Position numbers and translations under genes: made by a program
Part shown: piece by piece, positions 1-5,423 of the stretch
Layout: each line of letters begins with the position of its first letter
Position numbering within the stretch: position 1 is the stretch's first letter
The notes under the pieces: generated by a model
What the model saw: only the letters and a program-made list of their open reading frames with translations
What the model was told of the DNA's origin: nothing
Databases searched by the model: none
Assembly: GCA_023252095.1 (NCBI GenBank)
Contig: JAHEXN010000101.1
Span: 3,423-10,252 of the forward strand
Length of the DNA: 6,830 nucleotides
Source of the DNA: Actinomycetes bacterium
Lineage (GTDB): Bacteria; Actinomycetota; Actinomycetes; Propionibacteriales; Nocardioidaceae
Direction of reading: 5' to 3'

Positions 1-1498
1 TCCGCTCGTCGACGCGAGCGATCGTGCTGGCGAGCGCGGCGCGGGCCTGCTCGACACGAGCGACCTCGGCCATGACGGGTGCGAGGGCGGAGGCGAGGGC
101 CGACTCGGCGTCCTGCAGTGCGGTCAGGGTGGCCAAGGGGTCCGGGGCGCTGGCTCGCGCAGCCTCGCTCGCGGATCGAGCGCGATCGGCCGCCCCGGTC
201 ACGGAACCGTCGTTCGCGGCGTGCGTCGACGCATCGACGAGCAGCGTGTCGATCGCGGTCAGTCGCTCGGCGATGGCGGCCGGGGCTGCCTGCAGCGCGG
301 CATCCGCCCCGGCGATCGCGTCGAGCAGGTTCACCGCGTGCCCGAGCGCGGCTTCGGCGGACCGGGCGTGCGCGACCGCCGTCGCGCGGTCGGCGGCCAC
401 TGCGGCCTCGCCTTCGGTGACGTCCTGCTGTGCCTGCGTGAGGAGGCGCTCGACCTCCGCGGGATGGTCGTCGACAGTGTCGATCGCGCTGGCGGGATAC
501 CGGGCGGCGAGGCTCTCCAGCGTCACCCGAGCTGCGGGGAGCCGTGCTGAGACCTCGGCCACCCGGGTGCCGAGTGCCGCGAGCACCTCCGGGACGCGTC
601 GGTGCAGGTCGCGCAACGACGTGAACGCCTCGATCTTGGCGTCCAGCGTGGCGTCGGCCCGGGTGCAGAGGGCGATGACCTCCTCGGCGATGCTCCGTCG
701 CTCCTCGTCGGACTCGGGCACGTCGTCGTCGAGGCGCTGGCGCAGGGCGAAGGCCTGGGTCAGGAGCCCCCGCGACTCGGTCAGAGCGGCCTGGAACTCC
801 ACCGTGTCCTGCAGCCCGAACTCGGCCTCGGCGAACGCGAGCTCCTGTTCCGACGTGCGGATCGCGTCGTCCGACCTCACGAGCGCCGAACCGCTGCGCT
901 GCTCGACGTCGGCCAGCTCGGCGGCCTCGCCCGCCCGCTGCTGCCCCCGGCGCCACAGCGCGACGGCGCCGGCACCTGAGCCGAGGACCGCGACCGCGCC
1001 GAGCCCGATCCAGAGCCCTGGTCCGCGCTGGTTCACCTCGACCAGCCCGTCGGCCGTCGCGATGGCCGCTCCGGCCCAGTCGCTCTCGCGCAGCCGGGGG
1101 AGGAGGTCCTCGTCGACGACCTGGTCGACCTGTCCGTCCGAGAGCGCGAAGTCATCAGCGACGGACAGCCCGTACGCCCGCTCCTCGGTCGCGATCGCAA
1201 GCAGGAGGTCCTCGTCGCCGAGGCGGGACACGCGCGCGGCCTCGTCGGCCCAGGCGCTGCCGTCCATGCCGTCGAAGGACGGCACGAGGACGACGAACAC
1301 CTGGTAGCCCGCCTCGGCGAGGTGGGCGTCGAGAGCGTCACGCACCTCCGAGGTGCGGGCACCCAGGACGCCCTCCGGGTCGGTGATCGGCCCGTTCACG
1401 TCGACCGGGGAGGTGGCCGAGGCCTGGGGCCAGGGCGCGACCAGGAGCAGTGACGTCAGCAGGAGACCAGCGGTGGCGAGCTTCGTCACGAGGCGCAT
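1..1498 (-). CDS. TPM-domain membrane protein with long coiled-coil tail (3' end outside window)
   Basis: Open from ATG at 1498 to the left edge with no stop; 499 residues are visible. Residues 1-28 form a signal peptide (basic MRLVTK, then a Leu-rich core, likely cleaved after ASA at 26-28). Residues about 37-155 resemble the TPM domain (TPM_phosphatase/YgcG family): ITDPEGVLG at 38-46, YQVFVVLVPSFDG at 65-77 and DLLLAIATEERAYGLSV at 97-113. A membrane helix spans about 161-182, followed by WRRGQQR, so the remainder is probably cytoplasmic. Residues 190-499 are Ala/Glu/Arg-rich and almost wholly helical, with predicted coiled coils. TPM domains elsewhere are linked to envelope and photosystem repair; the substrate here is unknown, and a phosphatase role is unproven. 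In other actinobacteria such genes often neighbour pspA-like genes (from memory), so the gene beyond position 1 is worth checking. The start is supported by a leaderless-type -10 (1505-1510). Confidence 0.87.
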   Translation of the reverse strand, partial: MRLVTKLATAGLLLTSLLLVAPWPQASATSPVDVNGPITDPEGVLGARTSEVRDALDAHLAEAGYQVFVVLVPSFDGMDGSAWADEAARVSRLGDEDLLLAIATEERAYGLSVADDFALSDGQVDQVVDEDLLPRLRESDWAGAAIATADGLVEVNQRGPGLWIGLGAVAVLGSGAGAVALWRRGQQRAGEAAELADVEQRSGSALVRSDDAIRTSEQELAFAEAEFGLQDTVEFQAALTESRGLLTQAFALRQRLDDDVPESDEERRSIAEEVIALCTRADATLDAKIEAFTSLRDLHRRVPEVLAALGTRVAEVSARLPAARVTLESLAARYPASAIDTVDDHPAEVERLLTQAQQDVTEGEAAVAADRATAVAHARSAEAALGHAVNLLDAIAGADAALQAAPAAIAERLTAIDTLLVDASTHAANDGSVTGAADRARSASEAARASAPDPLATLTALQDAESALASALAPVMAEVARVEQARAALASTIARVDER

Positions 1499-1504
1499 GG
1501 AGCG

Positions 1505-1510
1505 AGCGTA
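1505..1510 (-). promoter_or_regulatory. Leaderless-type -10 for the TPM-protein gene
   Basis: On the minus strand the hexamer TACGCT (TANNNT) lies 6 nt before the ATG at 1498, so transcription would begin at or next to the A of the start codon. There is no Shine-Dalgarno-like purine run in the 28-nt gap to the upstream lipoprotein gene. The gene may therefore be transcribed both from here and by read-through from the lipoprotein gene. No convincing -35 was found. Confidence 0.5.
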
Positions 1511-1527
1511 GGGGGCCGTGGCGTCGG

Positions 1528-2154
1528 CTAGTCCCGGTGGGACGTGAATCCCTCTTCCTTGCTCCATGTCACGGACTGGTCCTCGTAGACGTCGTTCTGG
1601 AAGACCACCTCACCGTCGTCGACCTCGGGCTCCCGGCACTCGAACTCGCCGAGCTCGTCGTCGACCTCCCACGTGACGAGGTCGGTCGTGACGAGGGCGA
1701 CTCCTTGGTCAGGTGCCTGCTGCTCGAAGGCATCGTCCTCGTAGCACCCGGCGGCCACCGCGACGGTCGTGCCGTCCGTGCCTGCGCCGACCTCCAAGCA
1801 GCCGTCGCCGGCGACGAAGATCGCCTCGGGCTCGGTCCAGGCGTCCGGGTCGTCGGGGTCGGAGTGCTGCAGCACGACGCGGCGGATGTCGTCGGGATCG
1901 ATCCAGACCACGAGCTGCGCGCCGGAGTCGAGCTCGAGCTCGGTGAACGCCTCGTCGCGGTTGGGCGAGACGTCGCCGCCGTCCTCGCTGTACTCGTCCG
2001 GGTCGGGGGCCTCCGAGGAGGCGTCGTACGTGAACGACGTCACACCGCCCGGCTGCCAGATCGGCGGGTTCTCGTCGCCTCCGGGGCCGCCGCCACACGC
2101 GACGAGCAGCCCCAGGATCGGGGCGACGGCGAGAGGGTGTCGAAGCGCACGCAT
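1528..2154 (-). CDS. Acidic secreted lipoprotein, unknown function (weak sialidase/BNR-like repeats)
   Basis: A 208-residue protein. The N-terminus MRALRHPLAVAPILGLLVAC is a lipoprotein signal with lipobox LVAC (17-20), so Cys20 should be lipidated and the protein tethered to the outer face of the membrane. A Gly/Pro-rich linker (21-38) follows. The mature part is strongly acidic, with many DD/DP/EE pairs, and has three further cysteines (119, 137, 173). The segments AWTEPEAIF (105-113), LVTTDLVTWEV (154-164) and SVTWSKEEGF (194-203) recall the S-x-D-x-x-x-W pattern of BNR/sialidase-type beta-propeller strands. The protein is too short for a full propeller and no catalytic residues can be assigned, so I leave the function open. 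The start is the only ATG giving an N-terminal lipobox. The stop lies 29 nt before the TPM gene, which runs the same way and may be cotranscribed. Confidence 0.85.
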   Translation of the reverse strand: MRALRHPLAVAPILGLLVACGGGPGGDENPPIWQPGGVTSFTYDASSEAPDPDEYSEDGGDVSPNRDEAFTELELDSGAQLVVWIDPDDIRRVVLQHSDPDDPDAWTEPEAIFVAGDGCLEVGAGTDGTTVAVAAGCYEDDAFEQQAPDQGVALVTTDLVTWEVDDELGEFECREPEVDDGEVVFQNDVYEDQSVTWSKEEGFTSHRD

Positions 2155-2159
2155 CCTGC

Positions 2160-2165
2160 AGGGTA
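2160..2165 (-). promoter_or_regulatory. Candidate -10 for the acidic lipoprotein gene
   Basis: TACCCT (TANNNT) on the minus strand ends 5 nt before the ATG at 2154. This is one base closer than the ideal leaderless spacing but still suggests a leader of zero to one nucleotide. The upstream bases have no clear Shine-Dalgarno sequence, which fits. No -35 was recognised. It sits back to back with the plus-strand promoter for the ABC-F gene. Confidence 0.35.
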
Positions 2166-2174
2166 CGACGCAGG

Positions 2175-2180
2175 TAGGAT
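2175..2180 (+). promoter_or_regulatory. Candidate -10 for the ABC-F transcript
   Basis: TAGGAT matches the actinobacterial TANNNT -10. Transcription would be expected about 7 nt after it, at 2187, which is the G of a GTG codon opening a six-codon reading frame. This would give the ABC-F gene a 66-nt leader. The left arm of an inverted repeat (2177-2183) covers four of its six bases. No good -35 lies 16-18 nt upstream. The AT-rich block typical of WhiB7 promoters is absent. Confidence 0.45.
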
Positions 2181-2196
2181 GATGCGGTGATCATCC
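2177..2196. repeat. 7-bp inverted repeat overlapping the ABC-F promoter
   Basis: GGATGAT (2177-2183) and ATCATCC (2190-2196) are perfect reverse complements separated by 6 bp (GCGGTG). The repeat spans the -10 hexamer, the presumed transcription start and the first codons of the mini-ORF. If transcription starts at 2187 only the right arm is in the RNA, so a DNA operator for a dimeric repressor is more likely than an RNA hairpin. The binding protein is unknown and no regulator gene lies in the window. Confidence 0.45.
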
Positions 2197-2207
2197 AGCG
2201 CGAGTGA
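2187..2207 (+). CDS. Possible leaderless leader peptide (6 codons) upstream of ABC-F gene
   Basis: GTG ATC ATC CAG CGC GAG TGA encodes MIIQRE. The GTG is exactly 6 nt after the candidate -10 TAGGAT, the spacing of a leaderless start. The stop is 45 nt before the ABC-F ATG, and the two frames are in register (66 nt from start to start). Leader peptides that sense stalled ribosomes commonly control antibiotic-resistance ABC-F genes, so the position is suggestive. A frame this short can arise by chance, and no clear alternative stem-loops or terminator were seen in the 2208-2252 leader. Confidence 0.3.
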   Translation: MIIQRE

Positions 2208-2252
2208 GTCGGCCGACGTCGTCGTCCCTGTCCCTCCCCTCGAAAGTTCCTC
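2208..2252 (+). other. ABC-F mRNA leader after the mini-ORF
   Basis: This 45-nt non-coding segment contains a small palindrome CGACGTCG (2214-2221), then a pyrimidine-rich run (CCCTGTCCCTCCCCT) and the weak ribosome binding site GAAAG (2242-2246). I found no stable terminator-like stem with a U tract. The pyrimidine-rich run could pair with purine-rich sequence such as the GAG of the mini-ORF, but this is not demonstrated. Confidence 0.3.
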
Positions 2253-3851
2253 ATGATCACCGTCAATGACGTGACGCTGCGCTTTGGTGCGCGCGTCCTG
2301 ATGTCCAACGTCTCCTTCCGGGTCGACACCGGCGACAAGATCGGTCTCGTCGGCCGCAACGGCGCCGGCAAGACCACGCTGACGCGCATGCTGTCCGGCG
2401 ACGGGCAGCCGTCCGAGGGCAGCATCACGCACCGCGGCAAGATCGGCTACCTCCCGCAGGACCCGAAGATCGGCGACCTGTCCACGACCGCCCGCGACCG
2501 CATCCTGGGCGCCCGCGGGCTCGACGAGGCCCTCGCGGTCATGCGCAAGGCGGAGATCGACATGGGCTCGGCCGACCCCGAGACGTCCGAGAGGGCCATG
2601 CGCGCGTACGGCCGGGCCCAGGACGCGTTCGCCTCCGGCGGTGGGTACGCCGCCGAGGCCGAGGCCGCCACGATCTCAGCCGCGCTCGGCCTGCCCGACC
2701 GCGTGCTGGAGCAGCCCCTGTCGACCCTGTCAGGCGGTCAGCGCCGCCGCATCGAGCTGGCGCGCATCCTGTTCAGCGACGCCGAGACGATGCTGCTCGA
2801 CGAGCCCACGAACCACCTGGACGCCGACTCGGTCACGTGGCTGCGCGGATTCCTCAAGAGCTACTCCGGCGGCCTCGTGATCATCAGCCACGACGTCGAG
2901 CTCATCGAGGAGACCGTCAACAAGGTCCTGTACCTCGATGCGAACCGCGCCACGATCGACATCTACAACATGGGCTGGAAGCACTACGTCCGTCAGCGCG
3001 AGGCCGACGAGGTCCGCCGCAAGCGTGAGCGCGAGATCACGACGAAGACCGCAGAGCGCCTGCAGATGCAGGGCAACAAGATGCGTGCCAAGGCCAGCAA
3101 GGCCACGGCGGCCCAGCAGATGCTGAGGCGGGCCGAGGACATGATGGCGGGCCTGGAGGGCGTGCGGCAGTCCGAGAAGGTCGCCAAGATCGACTTCCCC
3201 AGCCCGGCGGCGTGCGGCAAGACACCGCTCATGGCCGAGGGACTCTCGAAGTCGTACGGATCGCTCGAGATCTTCACCGACGTCAACCTCGCGATCGATC
3301 GAGGCAGCCGCGTCGTCGTCCTCGGGTTCAACGGCGCGGGCAAGACCACGTTGCTGCGCATGCTGGCAGGCGAGCTGGTCCCCGACTCCGGCGAGCTCCA
3401 GCCCGGTCACGGGCTCAAGATCGGCTACTTCGCCCAGGAGCACGAGACGCTCGACCCCGACCGCACGGTGCTGCAGAACATGCAGGCGAGCGCGCCGGAC
3501 CTCACCGACACCCAGGCGCGCAGCGTGCTCGGCGCCTTCCTGTTCACCGGTGACGACGCCGAGAAGCCGGCGCGGGTCCTTTCAGGCGGCGAGAAGACGC
3601 GACTGGCCCTGGCCGGGTTGATCGTGTCGAGCGCCAACGTGCTCCTGCTCGACGAGCCCACCAACAACCTCGACCCCGCGTCGCGCGAGGAGGTGCTGTC
3701 GGCGATCCGGCGGTACCAGGGTGCGATCGTCCTGGTCTCGCACGACGAGGGCGCGGTCCAGGCCCTGGAGCCCGACCGCGTGCTCCTGCTGCCGGACGGC
3801 GACGAGGACCTCTGGAACGACGACTACGCCGATCTCATCGCGCTGGCGTGA
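2253..3851 (+). CDS. ABC-F family ATPase (ribosome-associated, Rv1473-like)
   Basis: A complete 532-residue protein with two ABC ATPase domains and no membrane segments, as in the ABC-F family, whose members bind the ribosomal E site and act in translation or antibiotic protection rather than transport. Domain 1: Walker A GRNGAGKT (34-41), signature LSGGQ (159-163), Walker B LLDEP with catalytic Glu184, switch His213. Domain 2: Walker A GFNGAGKT (358-365), LSGGEK (443-448), LLLDEPT with Glu468, His497. Both sites look catalytically intact. The charged helical linker (about 245-315, Lys/Arg-rich) is the interdomain region that reaches toward P-site tRNA in characterised members. The N-terminal pattern MITV...GDKIGLVGRNGAGKTT and IGYLPQDP resembles M. 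tuberculosis Rv1473, annotated as macrolide-related, rather than EttA (Rv2477c). Resistance is not shown by sequence alone. The start has a weak GAAAG (2242-2246), 6 nt upstream. The 3' end overlaps the convergent SURF1 gene by 17 bp. Confidence 0.95.
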   Translation: MITVNDVTLRFGARVLMSNVSFRVDTGDKIGLVGRNGAGKTTLTRMLSGDGQPSEGSITHRGKIGYLPQDPKIGDLSTTARDRILGARGLDEALAVMRKAEIDMGSADPETSERAMRAYGRAQDAFASGGGYAAEAEAATISAALGLPDRVLEQPLSTLSGGQRRRIELARILFSDAETMLLDEPTNHLDADSVTWLRGFLKSYSGGLVIISHDVELIEETVNKVLYLDANRATIDIYNMGWKHYVRQREADEVRRKREREITTKTAERLQMQGNKMRAKASKATAAQQMLRRAEDMMAGLEGVRQSEKVAKIDFPSPAACGKTPLMAEGLSKSYGSLEIFTDVNLAIDRGSRVVVLGFNGAGKTTLLRMLAGELVPDSGELQPGHGLKIGYFAQEHETLDPDRTVLQNMQASAPDLTDTQARSVLGAFLFTGDDAEKPARVLSGGEKTRLALAGLIVSSANVLLLDEPTNNLDPASREEVLSAIRRYQGAIVLVSHDEGAVQALEPDRVLLLPDGDEDLWNDDYADLIALA

Positions 3852-4638
3852 CCTCGCGGTCGGCGTCCGTCCTGGCGGCCGCGGCCCGGCTCGCCCGCGC
3901 GGCTGTCGTGCGGCGCTCCTGACGCTCGGCGCGCGCGAACCAGCCGTAGCCGACGATCGCCAGGGCGGCGAAGAACCACCACTGGAGCCCGTAGAAGAAG
4001 TGCGGGCCCTGACCGAGATCGGGCCGTGGCTCGGCCTCGAGTCCGTCGCTCGAGGGCGTCTGCTCCTGCAGGTTCACGTAGCCGCTGCGCAGGTCGTACG
4101 GCACGTGGTCGGCCAGGCCGCGGCTGGAGATCGCACGGACCTGACCCTCGTCGACGTGCGTGGCCTGTGAGCCCGCCGTGCTGTCGACGCGCAGCCAGCC
4201 GGTGACCTCGACGCCGCCGCCCGGGGGCTCCGGAAGGACGTCGGGACGCACGTTGGTGCGCTGGGTCTCGACGAACCCGCGGTCGACGAGCACGGCGGTG
4301 CCGTCGTCGAGCACGAGCGGCGTGAGCACGTCGATGCCCGGTCGGCCGTCGCGGTTGACGAACTTGACCGTCACCTCACGCTTGACGTCGTAGGTACCGC
4401 TGACGGTCACGACGGTCCACTCCTGGCCGGGCTCGACGTCCTCACCCACGGGAACGACCTCGTCGAGGGGGACCGGCGCGGTGTCGAGGTGCTCACGGAC
4501 CAACTCGTTGCGCACCTGGCGGTCGTCGAGCTTGTGGAACTGCCAGATCCCGAGCTGGATGCACACTGCGGACAACGCGACGACGAAGACGGCGAACCCG
4601 ACCCAACGGGCGGATCCGAGGAACCGGAGCTCACGCAT
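3835..4638 (-). CDS. SURF1 family cytochrome c oxidase assembly protein
   Basis: A 267-residue protein with the SURF1 layout: an N-terminal membrane helix (about 12-33) running into LGIWQFHKLDDR (29-40), a large extracytoplasmic beta-rich domain with VLVDRGFV (116-123) and GWLR (147-150), and a C-terminal motif HFFYGLQWWFFA (213-224) that begins the second membrane helix (about 217-235). SURF1 proteins help assemble aa3-type cytochrome c oxidase, probably by aiding heme a insertion. After the second helix is a basic, Ala/Arg-rich cytoplasmic tail (236-267) of low complexity. The ATG at 4638 has a good GGAG (4645-4648) with 6-nt spacing, lying inside the upstream small gene, and overlaps that gene by 8 bp, so the two are translationally coupled. 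It is the last gene of the DUF3099-small protein-SURF1 operon. Its last codons overlap the ABC-F gene end. Confidence 0.95.
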   Translation of the reverse strand: MRELRFLGSARWVGFAVFVVALSAVCIQLGIWQFHKLDDRQVRNELVREHLDTAPVPLDEVVPVGEDVEPGQEWTVVTVSGTYDVKREVTVKFVNRDGRPGIDVLTPLVLDDGTAVLVDRGFVETQRTNVRPDVLPEPPGGGVEVTGWLRVDSTAGSQATHVDEGQVRAISSRGLADHVPYDLRSGYVNLQEQTPSSDGLEAEPRPDLGQGPHFFYGLQWWFFAALAIVGYGWFARAERQERRTTAARASRAAAARTDADREVTPAR

Positions 4639-4843
4639 CCGCGGCTCCGAGGGGCACGGTCTCGCGCCAGAACCCGCGCGCGGACAGGAACGACGTCAGC
4701 GAGGCGTCGTGGTCGGGACACGCGAGCCAGACCTTGCGGCGGTCGGGGGTGTGCAGCTTGGGGTTGTTCCAGCGCACCTCGACGGTCGCGGGCGCCGTGC
4801 AGCTCTTGGCCGAGCAGGTCAGCGCGGCGGGGTCAGTTCCCAC
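4631..4843 (-). CDS. Small conserved actinobacterial Cys/His protein (possible zinc ribbon)
   Basis: A 70-residue protein starting at GTG 4843, only 3 nt after the DUF3099 stop and overlapping SURF1 by 8 bp. It has CSAKSC (10-15) and CPDH (42-45), a Cys-x4-Cys ... Cys-x2-His set that could bind one zinc ion. A conserved-looking core lies between and after them: RWNNPKLHTPDRRKVWLAC (24-42) and FLSARGFWRETVP (52-64). From memory, similar small proteins occur beside SURF1 genes in many actinobacteria and have sometimes been labelled 'acetone carboxylase'. At this size that label cannot be correct. There is no signal peptide or membrane segment, so it is likely cytoplasmic. Function unknown. Its context suggests a link with oxidase assembly or membrane-protein biogenesis, which is inference only. 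Confidence 0.85.
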   Translation of the reverse strand: MGTDPAALTCSAKSCTAPATVEVRWNNPKLHTPDRRKVWLACPDHDASLTSFLSARGFWRETVPLGAADA

Positions 4844-4846
4844 GGG

Positions 4847-5149
4847 TCAGAGCTCGTCGCGCTCGGGGCGTGCGCCGATCGAGCGGTGCTCCATCGGCAC
4901 GAACGACGTGCCGGAGGCGGGACGCACGCGCACGCCGGCATTGGCCAGGACGACCGAGACGTAGGGCAGGAACACCGCGAGGACGATCAGGACCCACCGG
5001 AACGGACCGTCGACCAGGCAGGCGCCGATGAAGCAGACGGTGCGCAGGCCCATTGAGAACAGGTACCGACGCTCCTTGGCACCGAACATCGCGCTCGAGC
5101 TCTCCGGAGCCGAGGTGATCAGGGGCACCTCGTCGGTTCGCTTGTTCAC
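4847..5149 (-). CDS. DUF3099 family small membrane protein
   Basis: I place the start at GTG 5149, giving 100 residues (VNKRTDEVPLITSAPES...). The DUF3099 core is RRYLFSMGLRTVCFIGACLV (27-46), then DGPFRW and a second hydrophobic stretch, VLIVLAVFLPYVSVVLANAG (53-72), giving two membrane helices joined by a very short turn and a polar C-terminal tail ending RPERDEL. An upstream ATG at 5221 would add 24 residues unlike the family and would run into the dodecin start. The GTG at 5149 has a TATCCT -10 precisely 6 nt upstream, which marks it as a leaderless start. Function is unknown. It leads the operon containing the small Cys/His protein and SURF1. Confidence 0.87.
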   Translation of the reverse strand: MNKRTDEVPLITSAPESSSAMFGAKERRYLFSMGLRTVCFIGACLVDGPFRWVLIVLAVFLPYVSVVLANAGVRVRPASGTSFVPMEHRSIGARPERDEL

Positions 5150-5207
5150 GATTTCAGGATACGCCCCCCACCGCACGGGCACCGGTCGTGGCGGCATCAT
5201 GGAGCCC
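5150..5207. promoter_or_regulatory. Divergent spacer between the DUF3099 operon and the dodecin operon
   Basis: This 58-bp stretch must hold the control signals for both directions. The minus-strand -10 is clear (5156-5161). For the plus strand I see no good TANNNT at a normal distance from the dodecin start. The plus-strand promoter may use a different sigma factor or lie inside the DUF3099 coding region. A short GGAG (5201-5204) precedes the dodecin ATG. Confidence 0.5.
5156..5161 (-). promoter_or_regulatory. Leaderless -10 for the DUF3099-SURF1 operon
   Basis: TATCCT on the minus strand, close to the consensus TATAAT, lies at -12 to -7 relative to the GTG at 5149, the classic distance for transcription starting on the start codon itself. 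No Shine-Dalgarno sequence precedes the GTG. This is the best -10 in the window and it decides the choice of start codon. It probably drives all three genes down to 3835. Confidence 0.6.
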
Positions 5208-5423
5208 ATGAGCAACCGCACCTACCGCATCACCGAGATCGTCGGCACGTCCCCGGACGGGGTGTCCGAGGCCATCGAGAACGGCATCAAGCGCGCGAGC
5301 CAGACCCTGCGCCACCTCGACTGGTTCGAGGTCGAGGGCATCCGCGGCCAGATCAGTGACGACGTGCCGTCGCACTACCAGGTCACGATGAAGATCGGCT
5401 TCCGCCTGGAGGACGACGAGTGA
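5208..5423 (+). CDS. Dodecin (flavin-binding dodecamer protein)
   Basis: A 71-residue protein, MSNRTYRITEIVGTSPDG..., matching the actinobacterial dodecin family in length and along its whole sequence (TYRxxEIVGTSPDG, RASQTLRHLDWFEVEGIRG, HYQVTMKIGFRLEDD). Dodecins form hollow 12-mers that store flavins (FMN or riboflavin/lumichrome type ligands) in the cytoplasm, protecting the cell from free flavin and light damage. Trp39 and Gln58 occupy the positions of the Trp that stacks on the flavin ring and the Gln that contacts it in characterised dodecins. The start at 5208 is chosen because family members begin MSN(R/H)TYR. An in-frame ATG at 5199 would add MEP and destroy the GGAG (5201-5204) as a binding site. 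It overlaps the next gene by 4 bp. Confidence 0.95.
   Translation: MSNRTYRITEIVGTSPDGVSEAIENGIKRASQTLRHLDWFEVEGIRGQISDDVPSHYQVTMKIGFRLEDDE
5408..5412 (+). promoter_or_regulatory. Strong ribosome binding site for the DUF6636-like lipoprotein
   Basis: GGAGG sits 7 nt before the GTG at 5420, inside the last codons of the dodecin gene. Together with the GTGA stop/start overlap it fixes the lipoprotein start and shows translational coupling. It is the strongest Shine-Dalgarno sequence in the window. Confidence 0.7.

Noticed and set aside
24..1307. Long plus-strand reading frame (427 codons) opposite the TPM gene
   Set aside because: The translation is Ala/Ser/Arg-rich with no domain, a typical shadow in GC-rich DNA. 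The minus-strand frame has a signal peptide, TPM motifs and a membrane helix.
1450..2190. Plus-strand frame of 246 codons opposite the acidic lipoprotein
   Set aside because: Its Val/Gly/Arg-rich sequence mirrors the Asp-rich codons of the real gene. The minus strand has a clear lipobox.
2179..2190. ATG ATG CGG TGA as an alternative leader frame
   Set aside because: It begins inside the -10 hexamer and so would lie upstream of the expected transcription start.
1709..2440. Minus-strand frame running from the ABC-F gene into the lipoprotein gene
   Set aside because: Crosses two genes and the promoter region and is Arg-rich without any motif; a shadow.
2730..3443. Minus-strand frame of 237 codons inside the ABC-F gene
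   Set aside because: Wholly antisense to unmistakable ATPase motifs; its Leu/Val/Asp content is a reverse-complement artefact.
3868..3890. GC-rich palindromic patch around GCGGCCGC near the ABC-F end, considered as a terminator
   Set aside because: Lies within the SURF1 coding tail and has no T-run on either strand; better explained by Ala/Arg codons.
5028..5207. Upstream extension of dodecin to an ATG at 5028
   Set aside because: The extra residues are antisense to DUF3099 and dodecins are about 70 residues long, starting MSNRTYR.
5150..5221. 24-residue upstream extension of the DUF3099 protein (ATG at 5221)
   Set aside because: Would overlap the divergent dodecin start and span the strong -10. 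The added residues do not look like the family. The leaderless GTG at 5149 is preferred.
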